Shown piece by piece: positions 10,736 to 20,697 of a DNA stretch of 64,000 nucleotides. The position numbers were made by a program, and so were the translations under genes. The notes beneath the pieces are model-generated. The model did not search any database and was not told the DNA's origin. It saw only the letters and a program-made list of their open reading frames with translations. The first letter of the stretch is position 1. Every line of letters begins with the position of its first letter. The stretch spans positions 6,014,001 to 6,078,000 of the forward strand of contig NC_061475.1 of the NCBI RefSeq assembly GCF_022581195.2. Reading direction: 5' to 3'. The stretch is from Helicoverpa zea (taxonomy: Eukaryota > Arthropoda > Insecta > Lepidoptera > Noctuidae).

Positions 10736-10905
10736 GCTACAAATTCAAAAAGTGTTTATTCAAAGAAGGCTGAAAATCAGCACCTTTCGAAACGTCATAA
10801 TTACATGAGCCCGTCCCTAAAAACGCCCACCCTTCATCAAAAAACCACCAGGAAAACCCACCGTCGGATTTATTTCACCAAATCAAAATACAATCGGGAC
10901 ACATA
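10736..10905 (-). repeat. Jockey-type LINE 3' UTR remnant
   Basis: The order on + is CAAA/TTTATT, a GGCTGAAAATCAG block, ACATGAGCCCGTCCC, then AAAACGCCCACCCTTCA. The same order is seen at 29575-29735, where it follows a LINE RT end on the - strand, and at 51783-51935. Confidence 0.5.
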
Positions 10906-11324
10906 GTAGGGGATTTCGCGTTGATGTTTAGAGTGCTCCCCACTCACCTACCACTTGTTATATACCATTATATATTATACGTATATGTTATGGACCATGT
11001 GATTAATTCGGGCATTATAAATAATGCCCGAGCATTATGAATAATGTCTAGCTTTATCGGGCCAAATGATTAATAACTATCTTAACTTCATTATTTATCA
11101 CATTGCACGGGCATTATTATATTGCTACATGACAGTTGGGCAATTTGATAATAAAGCTATATATTACGCGGTGCGAGGGCGGGGAGGGAAGTACGCATGG
11201 TGTGACACGCTTTGACCAATCAGAGACAGCCATTCTTAATTTTATTTTATGTTATATTTTTAATATGACTTTCCTTAACATTTATATGCAAAAAATTGAG
11301 GATTTTTAAGGCAGAAGTCCTTGT

Positions 11325-11633
11325 GAGGAGGCGCCCGGGAGTCAACACTGTGTGGACAGCCCCGAGGACACGGTGGACCACACAGTCCAGGAGTGCCCTG
11401 CGTGGGAAGGGCACCGCCGGGTCCTAGTCGAGGCTTTAGGCGGCGGCGACCTCTCGCGTCCGGCCCTGGTTCAGGCCATGGTCCGGGGCGAGAGGGAATG
11501 GGATGCCGTCGCCTCCTTCTGCGAAGCGGTCATGCTCGAGAAGGAGGAGGCGGAACGTCAGAGAGTTCGCACCTCTTATCCCGGCCGCCGCGCTGGACCA
11601 GGTAGACCACGGGCGCCGGGTGTCGCGAGATGA
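11325..11633 (+). CDS. C-terminal end of R1-like reverse transcriptase ORF (truncated)
   Basis: The frame is open from the insertion edge to TGA at 11631 and codes about 102 residues. It contains a Cys/His region (SQHC-VDSPEDTVDHTVQEC) and CPAWEGHRRVLVEALGG, then ASFCEAVMLEKEEAERQRVR, which I recognise as the carboxy end of R1-clade LINE polyproteins in insects. The polymerase and endonuclease domains are lost by 5' truncation, so it cannot function alone. No ATG exists near its start. The GC content is much higher than that of the flanks, as expected for an inserted LINE. The first Cys of the usual CX2C pair reads Ser here. Confidence 0.75.
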   Translation, partial: EEAPGSQHCVDSPEDTVDHTVQECPAWEGHRRVLVEALGGGDLSRPALVQAMVRGEREWDAVASFCEAVMLEKEEAERQRVRTSYPGRRAGPGRPRAPGVAR

Positions 11634-11762
11634 CTCCCGGCCACCGTAGGCGCGGGTCTGTGGGCGGTGAGTTCGGGTGGCTCGCTCATGTATATTTTTA
11701 GGCAACAGACCCGTGTCGGTGGCGCGCGTTGTTCCACGCGCTCCTCAAAGAGATGTCAGCAA

Positions 11763-11922
11763 CCCCAGCGGGGCCCATCAGGGCCAAGGTCTGCCGGGGC
11801 TGAGGGATTGTTCGAAAGACCGCGGCCCTGGTACATAAAAGGCCTACGACAGAACACGACGGTCAGTCAGTAAGAGTCTGACACTCCCTCACCGCTGCTA
11901 ACCCACAGCGGGGGGTCATTTG
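11763..11922 (+). repeat. R1-like LINE 3' UTR core, copy D (reference copy)
   Basis: This is the most complete tail in the window: GGGCCAAGGTCTGCCGGGGC, TGTTCGAAAGACCGCGGCCC, ACATAAAAGGCCTACG, GTCAGTAAGAGTCTGACACT, CCTCACCGCTGCTAACCCAC, AGCGGGGGGTCATTTGATGA. It links the dispersed copies A, B, C and E to an R1-like LINE. Confidence 0.8.
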
Positions 11923-12210
11923 ATGAAAAAAGGCAGAAGTCCTTCATAATTAATCCAAATCATGAGGCTGATTATTTAAGTGGTTTAATATTTAGTTTAT
12001 TTTAAGTTAAATGGCAATAACAATAAAAAAATTGAAATTAAATATGTTTGTATTACTTTGCCCAAAAGGTCACGGGCAATATGTATAGTGCCCGGTCAAT
12101 TTGATTATTTGAATAATTATTATCAAATTGCGCTCTCATATTGGGCATTTTTCATAATGACCGGGCATTATGTATACTGCCCAATTTATCACTTGGTCCA
12201 TAACATATAC

Positions 12211-13070
12211 ACATAGAAATCCTCTTTATTACCCATCTGATGTGTGACGTAACGGAATGCTGAGATTTTTTGCTTATTTGAAAGCAACTCGGGGACTTTT
12301 GAAGATTCCAAGTACGTAATAATTGTATTGGGGGAAAAGGGACTCAGTAGATTTGGGCGCTTCTTATTTTGACAATTTTGTTTGTGGCAAGTCGACTTTG
12401 TCAAAAAAATAGGTAATGTTTCTTAGAAAGCCACTACGTTAAACATGGCTGGATGTTTCTTTCATAATAGGTACTAGTAAGATTCCTAGAATTTTATATA
12501 GGTACGTTCAATTCAACGATGAGGTAGATTGACAAAAAAAACTGTAAAACACGAACGGTATTTTCGGTGTTGGTCAAATATTTAGTTCTAAGTACGAAAC
12601 AACATTTGTCGAAGTAGATATTAAGCAAATTAAAGCTCAATTTATCATTGTAAACAACGTGTGTCTATAATATATTTAGGTGTATTTTGCTCTCACAAAA
12701 AAACAGACACGAAAAAAAATCAACATAATATTTTTCTCAGAATCAGTAAGTAACCTAACGCCCTTCTCTAAGAAAATCAAATTAAATATGTAAGCGGAAA
12801 AATATATTTTTTCCTGCAACCTGACGTGAGGAGACCTTCGGAAAAAATGTTCGCGAAAAATTTATATTACTTACTCGAAATACTTTCGAGATAATTTCAG
12901 GGTAAGTAACATTTTTTACATTTTATTTTATTTATTACTTCGCTGTTGAATATTTTTGACCGACATAAAAAGCGCGGAAGTTTTCGATGCATTGGGTACT
13001 ATATTTCGGTAGTAAAAATAAGTAGGTATAACACAAAATATAAAGTTATAAACCATCACGTTTTTCCTAA
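12211..13070. other. No recognisable gene
   Basis: AT-rich. A TTTCAG next to GTAAGT near 12896 was noted, but there is no open frame around it. Confidence 0.5.
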
Positions 13071-13083
13071 AAGGTAAATTAAA

Positions 13084-14629
13084 CATTTAAATAAAACTAC
13101 TTTTACGGATTTTATCGCGTTATATTAATATCATTACTACACACTCTGTACTCGTACCATTTTGTCAGTGAAATAAAACACCTACAACTAGCTGACAATG
13201 AAACTATGGTCAGTTTTGATGTTCAGTCATTGTTTACATGCTTACCTGTTGAAGACTGCATCAAGATTGTGTCTAAGAAACTAGCAGAGAATAACATGCC
13301 TACTGAATATGCTGAACTGTTAAAACATTGCCTAACATCTGGCTATTTACTGTGGAATAATCACTTCTACACGCAAGTGGATGGTGTAGCAATGGGCTCC
13401 CCAGTATCTCCCATTGTTGCTGATATCTTCATGGAGGATTTTGAGGAGCGAGCCCTGCAATCTGCACCCGTAACACCCAAATTCTACAAGCGGTACGTAG
13501 ATGATACTTTCACAATACTACCATCTGACAAAGTCACAGCATTTTTAAATCATCTTAACTCCATAAACCCCAAAATTCAATTCACTATGGAGTCAGAGGC
13601 AAACAACTCCTTAGCTTTCTTAGATGTTTTGGTTATCCGTAACCCTAATAACACCTTGAGTCACACTGTGTATCGGAAGAAAACCCATACAGACAAATAC
13701 CTTCATGGTGAGTCCCACCACCACCCAACACAGTTATCTACCGTTGGTAAATCATTGTTTCAGAGAGCACGTGGGATCTGCGATGAACAACACCTGGGTG
13801 CTGAGCTTCAACATGTCAAGCAAGTACTGCACGACAACAAGCTCCGAGTACCGCGCCCTCGTCGCAGAACCCGCGTGAAACCAGCCACAGTTGAGCGTCT
13901 ACCTGCTGTTCTTCCATACATAAGAGGAGTCACAGACAAGATTGGCTACATCTTGAAGCGAGCTTCAATCAAAACCTACTTCAAGCCGCTGAAGAAGATC
14001 AGTCAATTCTTACCACCTGTCAAGTGTCACATACCTCTACAAGATGCGGGTGTATACAAGCTTGAATGTGATTGTGGTCTCTCTTACATAGGCCAAACAA
14101 AAAGAAGCATAGGGACCCGCGTAAAAGAACACATCGCCGATGTCAAACACCGCCGTTCCAGACAGTCAGCAGTTTGTGAACACACACTAGACAAGGCCCA
14201 GCATTACATCAGATTTGATAAACCACAAGTCCTTGCAAGAGAAAACCGATTCCTACCTAGGATGATTCGCGAGGCTATTGAAATTAAAAAACATCCAAAT
14301 TTCAATAGAGAAGATGGCTGGTGCATACCACCTGCTTGGAATCCCATCATAGAAACTATTAAATCAAAATCCAAGCCTACAACTGCTCGACCTATGGATA
14401 CAGTGAGCTCGTTTTGCGTGAATCGGATTGTCAATAATAATCAACAAAATGTAGGGTAGCTGTTTGTAACTAATATATCAAGACGACCAACACCTTAGTC
14501 TGCCCGTGACCATGGATGCTGTAAAGGATCCGAAACGTCGGGATTAAATAATATTAATATAACGCGATAAAATCCGTAAAAGTAGTTTTATTTAAATGTC
14601 TAATATTCGCGTAAGTGTCAGAAATCAAT
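13084..14629 (+). mobile_element. Penelope-like element, 5'-truncated, with inverted head
   Basis: A 13-bp target duplication AAGGTAAATTAAA lies at 13071-13083 and 14630-14642. Bases 13084-13131 are the reverse complement of about 14551-14598, so the left end is an inverted piece of the element's own 3' end. The body codes RT and GIY-YIG nuclease. Inverted heads and variable duplications are typical for Penelope-like elements. Confidence 0.85.
13161..14459 (+). CDS. Penelope-like RT with C-terminal GIY-YIG endonuclease (5' partial)
   Basis: Recognisable homology starts at about FVSEIKHLQLADNETMVSFD, before the first ATG at 13206, so the ORF is cut at its 5' side and the ATG is internal. The RT half has MVSFDVQSLFTCLP, MGSPVSPIVADIFME and YVDDTF (catalytic Asp pair). 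The nuclease follows near 14045: GVYKLECDCGLSYIGQTKRS then R-KEH, with the GVY/YIG pair, the conserved Arg, and the C-C pair typical of Penelope nucleases. The missing part is the N-terminal RT fingers. Near-identity to 39598-40082 shows recent spread. There are no internal stops. Confidence 0.9.
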   Translation, partial: FVSEIKHLQLADNETMVSFDVQSLFTCLPVEDCIKIVSKKLAENNMPTEYAELLKHCLTSGYLLWNNHFYTQVDGVAMGSPVSPIVADIFMEDFEERALQSAPVTPKFYKRYVDDTFTILPSDKVTAFLNHLNSINPKIQFTMESEANNSLAFLDVLVIRNPNNTLSHTVYRKKTHTDKYLHGESHHHPTQLSTVGKSLFQRARGICDEQHLGAELQHVKQVLHDNKLRVPRPRRRTRVKPATVERLPAVLPYIRGVTDKIGYILKRASIKTYFKPLKKISQFLPPVKCHIPLQDAGVYKLECDCGLSYIGQTKRSIGTRVKEHIADVKHRRSRQSAVCEHTLDKAQHYIRFDKPQVLARENRFLPRMIREAIEIKKHPNFNREDGWCIPPAWNPIIETIKSKSKPTTARPMDTVSSFCVNRIVNNNQQNVG

Positions 14630-14642
14630 AAGGTAAATTAAA

Positions 14643-15039
14643 ATAATTTGGGTAAAATTCCATTATGACAGTTTTTTTTTCATTTCGTCATTTGACGATT
14701 ACGATCTAGACTCAAAGCTACGGTCTAGTTACAGAGTACATTTGCCTTCGATACTACTGATTTCGATGACATTTTGTTTCAGGATGACATTAACCTTGGT
14801 AAAGGATTCATAGATTATTTACTCTACATATATTATATAGTTAATCGACATACGACGTACAACACTCAAGGTAGGTTAGAAGAAAAACTGCAATACTTAG
14901 TACTTCATAAACTTTGACATCAAACAAAAACCATCTAACATTTAAATCCAAAGGCTTACAAAATCTATTTACTCACAGTCTATTTGCAACTGAAATATTG
15001 TTTCTTACCTTTCATTAGATCGAGTCCTTTCAGTTTCAG
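14643..15039. other. No recognisable gene; candidate intron-like DNA
   Basis: AT-rich. It ends in a pyrimidine-rich TTTCAGTTTCAG that could be a splice acceptor for the exon candidate at 15040. Confidence 0.4.
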
Positions 15040-15177
15040 GAAATCGAAGACCATCCGTACTGCGGAGCACGACTGGAACAAGGAAATTGGCTTGAGTTAG
15101 GAATTACCGACTTATTTGGGAAATGCAAAAAATGTTTGGCCAAATATTGGTGTGATTTTTTAGTGAAGGATGTTGGA
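15040..15177 (+). CDS. Candidate host exon (138 bp, CxxC-containing), unknown product
   Basis: The stretch is preceded by a pyrimidine-rich tract and TTTCAG, and followed by GTATGT, a good donor. Between them 46 codons are open in one frame, and the length is a multiple of three. The peptide begins EIEDHPYCGARLEQGN and contains FGKCKKCLAKYWCDF with a CxxC pair and a further Cys, a composition unlike translated AT-rich junk. The open frame runs from about 15019 to 15216. I recognise no family. It could be an exon of a host gene whose other exons are outside or unseen, or an old repeat. Interpretation is inference. Confidence 0.35.
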
Positions 15178-15183
15178 GTATGT

Positions 15184-16195
15184 TACTTACGTTTTGAAAT
15201 GTATTTTCTGGATTAAATGTATACATGTGTTATCGGTTTGTGCATTGAACCATTGTATACAATGTCTTGGACTATATTTCGTAATATGGCCCGGATAGTG
15301 TTAAACACATTTCGTAAGAAGTCTTTAGTAAATGGCTGTCAGAATACTAGATTTTAGATTCGGTTGTCGAAAACGGTAAGATATTTTAAGTGTTTTAATT
15401 AAATGTCTTAAATACGAGTATTTGCTGGGCCACCAATTAGTATTGCCATTCAATTACTGTAAACAACATCAATTCTTCCAGACATTTATTTCCTAAACAC
15501 TAATTAACTTTCAACTAGAATTTCATTAAGCGGCACTATAAACGTAAAGCTAGGTACAGACTACGCGTTTCAATTTACTCGAATATGGTATGCTTTTTTG
15601 CTAGACAACTACTAATAATAATATGTTATCTCAACATGGTTTCAAAAAAGATTTCAAGAAGGAGTTATACCTATGCAAAGTCATTTAGGTATTTTGATTT
15701 CATGATGTGATCTAATATATTAATAACAATATGCAAAATGCCATACAAGGATATAAAATACATCGTTGTGAAACCTTGATTGTGCTAAGATAATAGATTA
15801 TTAATTACTATTTATTTCATTATTTCAATACCATTATTTCCAGTATCAAAAATTAATGAAAGCGTACCGTTCTCTTTTCATACGCCATCTGCACACTATC
15901 CCCAGACAATAAACTATCGTTCACAGTGTAAGCGTACTTAAGAACGCCTACTCTGCACCAAACCTTAGGCTCTCGAAGACGCGATACTCGTGACGTCACA
16001 AGCGCGCGTTCCCGTCGGTAAAACTTGCTCAATTAAGTCTGTAGTTACACTGCGCGGTTGTTAGTGCAAACAACTTATGCTGTGTGTTCTGAACTGTGGT
16101 AATGTTTGTGTTCAATACTTTTTATATTGGCATTTATATTGATAGGCAGTTATTGTTTATGTATTGAAACCATTAAATATACTAGGTATAGGTAC
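15184..16195. other. No recognisable gene
   Basis: AT-rich up to about 15880, then a short GC-richer part (15960-16030). No domains or repeat ends seen. Confidence 0.5.
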
Positions 16196-16225
16196 TGGGA
16201 ACAGGGCAGGAGGAAGAAGGTACTG
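16196..16225 (+). repeat. RTE-type LINE tail fragment
   Basis: GGGAACAGGGCAGGAGGAAG matches the end of the RTE-like remnant at 53157-53175 (GGGAACAGGGCAGGAGGCAG). Confidence 0.4.
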
Positions 16226-16290
16226 GCTTCCAACCACGGTTTCAACCGCGTCCCAAGACATCTTCTTCCCGTAGCCGGATGGTGACAAAG

Positions 16291-16317
16291 GCTATTTTAT
16301 TTATTTATTTATTTTAT
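16291..16317 (-). repeat. (ATAA)n tail of the LINE
   Basis: A simple tetramer run at the 3' end of the LINE, as usual for Jockey/CR1 elements. Confidence 0.7.
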
Positions 16318-16636
16318 AAATTAGGTACTTCAACGACCTATCCACTGTACAATTAATAGAAGGTTGTTTCACATGCATCACATCATGGTGAACAAGTCAC
16401 TTACAGAAGTACACAGCACTTACATACTAAATTTTACAAAGCTACAATTTGAACACTTTCAATCATGAATGTTGAAGGTAATGGACAGTTAACAATTAAT
16501 CTAATTTATTAAAAAAATATATACCTATATATATTTAGTGGTAGGGTCTGATAATGAGTGCAATAGTAATTGGTATGAAAATTTCAATTAGTTGGCTTGG
16601 AATATATAAGTCTATAAGTATAAGTAATAAGTTAAG

Positions 16637-19540
16637 TCAGTTATTTTCATTTTTAGCTAGTAATAAGAGTTTACTCCGAAATTGGGAAATTGTGTCGGCA
16701 AAGATGTCTAGGGTACCACAAGCGTTTATTTTATTATAGGTATCCATTAAGCGATTCATTGGGGCAGAGTGTCCAAGGTTAGTTTTTGAGGAAAATATTG
16801 TAAATGTATTTGTTTTACGAGCGGATCTAATTATGCTCCGTCTGGGCACAGTTATATTGATTACTGACAGTAGCTCCGGTAAGTTGGCCAAATTATGGAT
16901 AACTTTGTAGAACAGCAACTGATCGTTCCATCTTCTGCGTTCCTCGAGCGAGATCATATTGAAATGGTTGAGTCTAACGGGATAGTCTGCATCATTGGCA
17001 CAGCTAGGGCATCTGAATCGTAAATATCTAGTAAAGCTCCTTTGTATTCGTTCAATCCTATCAACATGTACGCGGTAGGAGGGGTTCCAAACTGGGGAAG
17101 CGTAGTCTAGTATGCTCATGACAAGAGTATTATATAGTATTTTAAGTGTCGATAAGGACCGAAACTCTGTGCAAGTTCTTTTCACGAAACCCAACATTTT
17201 AGATGACTTGGCAACAATTGCGTCGATGTGACTGATGAACGTCAGTTTACTGTCCAGTATGATACCTAAGTCTCGAATGGTATCGACTTTTTGCAGACAA
17301 ACACCATCTATGGTATATAGTGATGGTCGTACTTTTTTGTTACGCGTGAAAGTGATGTGGAAGCATTTATTAGCGTTGAGGGTCATCAAATTAAGTTGAC
17401 ACCATTCATGTATTGCATCCAAATCTGCCTGAACAAGTAATATATCTGAATCAGATTTAATTTCTTTGTACAGTTTCAGATCATCAGCGAACATTGAACA
17501 CTCGCAGTGTTTTATTGAATAGACAATGTCATTAACAAAAATTAGGAAGAGTATCGGTCCCAAGTGGGAACCCTGTGGTACGCCCGAAGTTGAAATATAG
17601 AACTGTGATTCGTACCCTCTAACCACCACTCTTTGTCGCCGTTCAGATAGATACGATTCGAACCACTTAAGAAGGCGGCCACATACCCCGAACTGTTCGA
17701 GCTTTAATTTAAGTAAATTGTGACTGACTTTATCGAAAGCACTACTGAAGTCAGTATAAATAGCGTCTACTTGTGTGCGCGAATCAAGAGATTTACTAAT
17801 GTTGTTAATGTAATGAACTAAATTCGTTGTAGTGGATTTGGAAATTGTGAAACCATGCTGTTGAGGAGCCAACTGTGAATTTATGTGACGTGTCAATACA
17901 GGGCAAACAAGGGCTTCGAAGAGTTTGGCAAATATGGAAAGAATTGATATGGGACGATAGTTGGAAGTGACGTTGGGTTCTCCTTTCTTGAATATAGGAA
18001 TTACGTTGGCTACTTTCCATTCTGTAGGGAAATTAGAAGATTTGATGGAATAATTAAAAATTATTTTTAGTGGAAGAGATAAGGTTGCTGCACATTTCTT
18101 GATAAATAATGGGGGTAAGCCATCAGGTCCCGGTCCCTTACACGAATCTAGTTTGTGTAATGCTTTAAACACCTCTCTTTCGGTAAAATTCAGCCCACAC
18201 AACGCGAGTTGAAAGTAATCACGCAAACCAGTGTTAGAACTTGGAGTATTATGGCTTTGAGAAGGCATGAAAGTAGATGAAAAGTATGCAGCAAATTGTT
18301 CACTGATCTCCTCGCCAGACGTTGCAACATTGTTATCAAGAAACATGGTGGTAGGAATATCCCTGGATATTGTTTTCTTGGTTTTGACGAAAGACCAGAA
18401 GAGTTTTGGATTTTGTACTATATCCTTTTCCATATTAATAACATATTTTTTGTAACATTCTTTTATCAGTTTTTTAGCGCGATTATCGAGGATTTTATAT
18501 TCAAAGTTGTCTCTTGGGTTTTTATACTTTTTAAAACGAATCCTTAACTTTTCTTTCTCATTAAGAAGTCGGATAAGAGGACGAGAATACCAGACAGGAA
18601 AGCTTTTATTCGGTACCCTGGAAGGTGGAACGCACTCATTAATAATGCTACGAATATGTGTGTACAGTACCCGCACCATGTCATCTACATCTCTCAGCTC
18701 AGAAAACAATTTAGTCCAATCTATATTCTTAATACTTTTATTTATAAGTTCGTAGTCAGCCCTTCTGAAATTAAATTTTTTAGTGGTTTTAGTTTTTAGC
18801 GATGCTAGTGAAATATTTTTTATTATTATATCAAGAGGTGGGTGATATACATCTACTTTTGTGATTGGACTATTGCATTCGTTAACAGTTCCTCCGTGAA
18901 AGTTAACAAGAACTAAGTCTAAGGTCTTATTGTAACAATTTTTAACGGCATTAAGTTGCATTAAATTATTCTCTGACATGAAATCTACCAAGGCGTAGCC
19001 TAATTTATTTGCATAATTTGAAGCAGTTGTACTTGAAGAACCATCTGGACTATTGTCTACTTTCCAATTGATAAAACCGAGATTGAAGTCTCCCACTATC
19101 ATTATGTCTTCTCCTGCTTCTTCCATCAATGTAGATACTCGGTTCAAGAATGAAGTTAGGACCGCATGTTGAATCGGTGGTGGTAGGTAGACGGCGCAGA
19201 TATCCAAATAATGTGTACTTTTCCCTTTAGTGGTTTTAACTCGAACCCACAGATCTTCGACATCGGATTCCCATTTTGATATGCGCACAGAATCAATGGA
19301 TTTTAATACGGCGATGAGTACGCCTCCACCTCTTTTCGATCTCAGAGTTGTAGAGGCTCTGTCTCTGCGGAAAACTCGATACCTGGTGTCGAAGATTTCC
19401 CCATCTTTTATACTATCGTCGAGCCAAGTCTCCACTCCAATTATAATATCGTAATTGCATAGTTGAGCGGCTAGTCTAATAGAATTGGTCTTGGTTTTTA
19501 AGCCCCTAAAATTCTGATAATAGATAGTGAATTTGAGTCT
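16637..19540 (-). CDS. LINE ORF2: apurinic-type endonuclease plus reverse transcriptase
   Basis: The frame is open from just after TAA at 19541-19543. The first motif is LKFTIYYQNFRGLKTKTN, the usual beginning of the LINE endonuclease, so the reading must start before GTG at 19435. No ATG lies between the stop and this motif. Endonuclease motifs: ETWLDDSI, RGGGVLIAV, GDFNLGFINW, YHPPLDI. RT motifs: GPGPDGLPP, NYRPISILS, YTDFSSAFDKVSH, GVPQGSHLGPILF, FADDLKLY (about residue 648 from 19435). The end is FRSKLLLLAKNENN. About 967 residues. The protein nicks target DNA and reverse-transcribes its own RNA. The lack of ATG after a 33-base gap from ORF1 suggests reinitiation or a non-AUG start. Confidence 0.9.
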   Translation of the reverse strand, partial: RLKFTIYYQNFRGLKTKTNSIRLAAQLCNYDIIIGVETWLDDSIKDGEIFDTRYRVFRRDRASTTLRSKRGGGVLIAVLKSIDSVRISKWESDVEDLWVRVKTTKGKSTHYLDICAVYLPPPIQHAVLTSFLNRVSTLMEEAGEDIMIVGDFNLGFINWKVDNSPDGSSSTTASNYANKLGYALVDFMSENNLMQLNAVKNCYNKTLDLVLVNFHGGTVNECNSPITKVDVYHPPLDIIIKNISLASLKTKTTKKFNFRRADYELINKSIKNIDWTKLFSELRDVDDMVRVLYTHIRSIINECVPPSRVPNKSFPVWYSRPLIRLLNEKEKLRIRFKKYKNPRDNFEYKILDNRAKKLIKECYKKYVINMEKDIVQNPKLFWSFVKTKKTISRDIPTTMFLDNNVATSGEEISEQFAAYFSSTFMPSQSHNTPSSNTGLRDYFQLALCGLNFTEREVFKALHKLDSCKGPGPDGLPPLFIKKCAATLSLPLKIIFNYSIKSSNFPTEWKVANVIPIFKKGEPNVTSNYRPISILSIFAKLFEALVCPVLTRHINSQLAPQQHGFTISKSTTTNLVHYINNISKSLDSRTQVDAIYTDFSSAFDKVSHNLLKLKLEQFGVCGRLLKWFESYLSERRQRVVVRGYESQFYISTSGVPQGSHLGPILFLIFVNDIVYSIKHCECSMFADDLKLYKEIKSDSDILLVQADLDAIHEWCQLNLMTLNANKCFHITFTRNKKVRPSLYTIDGVCLQKVDTIRDLGIILDSKLTFISHIDAIVAKSSKMLGFVKRTCTEFRSLSTLKILYNTLVMSILDYASPVWNPSYRVHVDRIERIQRSFTRYLRFRCPSCANDADYPVRLNHFNMISLEERRRWNDQLLFYKVIHNLANLPELLSVINITVPRRSIIRSARKTNTFTIFSSKTNLGHSAPMNRLMDTYNKINACGTLDIFADTISQFRSKLLLLAKNENN

Positions 19541-19576
19541 TTATGTACGGTTTGAATAGGTACCAGGTAAGGGAAA

Positions 19577-20536
19577 TTAGAGTAACATAACGGCTTCCAA
19601 ACTTTTTACGTGTTTAGCTTGATGGCCGTCAGCTTTCCTAACAAGAACTTTTCCGTCGCGTACCCATACATACAAATATCCCTTCTCACGTGCAGCTTTT
19701 CGGGTAGCGGCGTGGATTCTTTTATTCAACGGTGACAAATGTTCTGAAACAAATACCGGCTGGACCGCGTTGCCGTAACCCAAATGTTGGGAGTTCAGTT
19801 TTTCCTTGGGGTGAGTTTTGTTAAACTGTGAGACAGATGTTAATAGCGTGTCTCTCAAAAGTGTACTCCGTAGCTTGGCGACAACAGCCCTTGGATTCTT
19901 AGTCTCCGGATCTGATTTCCTTACACGCACAACAGACAAGATGTCCTCTTCCTTTATCGTGCTAGATACGACTTTCCCCATTTGTACAATTGTCTTGATT
20001 AGGTTTTCTGACTTGTGTTCTGGTATCCCGTTAATTTCTACATTTTGTTGCCGGGAGTTTTGTTCTATAAGATTAACCCGTTGAGCCAGATCGGCTACTG
20101 TACTCTTAAGAGTTTCGTTTTCCTTCTGAAGAGTTTTGTTGTCACTTTTGCATGCATCGAGCTCGGACTTTATGCGGTCAAACTCAGTACTCATAAATTC
20201 AACAGAGTGTTTCAAACCAAGACACAACTCCTTAATCTCCCTTAGTTCGTTGTTAATAGTGTCGGTTTTGCTGATCTCTGGTATCTCCGACGATATGGCT
20301 GATCGTATTTCTTGGCGAATTGTTACCAGCAATTGTTCGTCTGTGAGTGATCGATGAACATCTGTGTAGAAATCAGTATCAGGGGAGCTGTCAGTGCGCG
20401 GGCGTTTCGGTCTGCCTGTCTTAGATTTTTTATTTGGCGTGCTGGTAGGCGCTGCGCGTATATTCGGCTCCGATTCCACACGTACAAGAATTCCGAAATC
20501 ACCTTCCTTTGGCGGAGTGCGAAGCATTTTTGGCAT
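19577..20536 (-). CDS. LINE ORF1 (nucleic-acid-binding, coiled-coil)
   Basis: 319 residues from ATG. The N-terminus is basic and Pro/Ser-rich (SKTGRPKRPRTDSSPD), followed by a heptad-like coiled coil from about 100 to 165. The block EQNSRQQNVEINGIPEHKSE is the typical hinge of insect LINE ORF1 proteins related to L1 ORF1 (transposase-22-like). The C-terminal half is basic, as for RNA binding (RKAAREKGYLYVWVRDGKVL). No zinc knuckle is seen. It lies directly upstream of ORF2 and presumably packages the LINE RNA. The assignment rests on the hinge motif, the coiled coil and position. Confidence 0.8.
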   Translation of the reverse strand: MPKMLRTPPKEGDFGILVRVESEPNIRAAPTSTPNKKSKTGRPKRPRTDSSPDTDFYTDVHRSLTDEQLLVTIRQEIRSAISSEIPEISKTDTINNELREIKELCLGLKHSVEFMSTEFDRIKSELDACKSDNKTLQKENETLKSTVADLAQRVNLIEQNSRQQNVEINGIPEHKSENLIKTIVQMGKVVSSTIKEEDILSVVRVRKSDPETKNPRAVVAKLRSTLLRDTLLTSVSQFNKTHPKEKLNSQHLGYGNAVQPVFVSEHLSPLNKRIHAATRKAAREKGYLYVWVRDGKVLVRKADGHQAKHVKSLEAVMLL

Positions 20537-20612
20537 TATTTTGATTAATACTGTATTATGTTGCCTCGTGTCACTATCCGCTTACTTTAGTGTTTTAGGA
20601 AGAACAGTCGAG

Positions 20613-20697
20613 TAATAAAGGCCCACCCGAAAGTTACGAACAAAAAATATAATTTATTTATTTTGTTACGACAAAAGTGCACACTAATAAAGGCCCA
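20613..20697. repeat. Short direct repeats TAATAAAGGCCCA
   Basis: The 13-base word occurs at 20613-20625 and 20685-20697, flanking 59 bases with no recognisable content. It lies just outside the LINE's presumed 5' end; it might be a small insertion's duplication or chance. Confidence 0.4.

Larger units (their letters stand above)
11323..11929 (+). mobile_element. 5'-truncated R1-like non-LTR retrotransposon with 15-bp TSD
   Basis: It is flanked by AAGGCAGAAGTCCTT at 11308-11322 and 11930-11944 (15/15 identical), with a short A run before the right copy. It carries the last part of the RT ORF and then a 3' UTR whose core recurs as the tail repeats in this window. It sits inside the MITE 10981-12210, so it inserted later. 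Confidence 0.85.
10981..12210. mobile_element. MITE with long inverted ends, split by a LINE
   Basis: The left end GTATATGTTATGGACCA (10981-10997) is the reverse complement of 12194-12210. The similarity continues inward for over 60 bases with gaps and includes repeated (C)GGGCATTAT / ATAATGCCCG words. Removing the nested LINE and one duplication copy leaves about 608 bases with no coding. The target duplication and superfamily were not determined. Confidence 0.7.
16291..20600 (-). mobile_element. Near full-length Jockey/CR1-type LINE
   Basis: On the - strand: a 5' region above 20536, ORF1 (20536-19577), ORF2 (open 19540-16637), a 3' UTR, and a tail of ATAA-type tetramers (16291-16317 on +, TTTATTTATTTATTTATTT). 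Both ORFs lack internal stops. No target duplication could be matched, so the 5' border near 20600 is approximate. Confidence 0.85.

Noticed and set aside
13071..14642. DNA transposon, because of inverted terminal sequences
   Set aside because: The coding content is Penelope RT plus GIY-YIG and the inverted part is a copy of its own 3' end; a 13-bp duplication fits retrotransposition.
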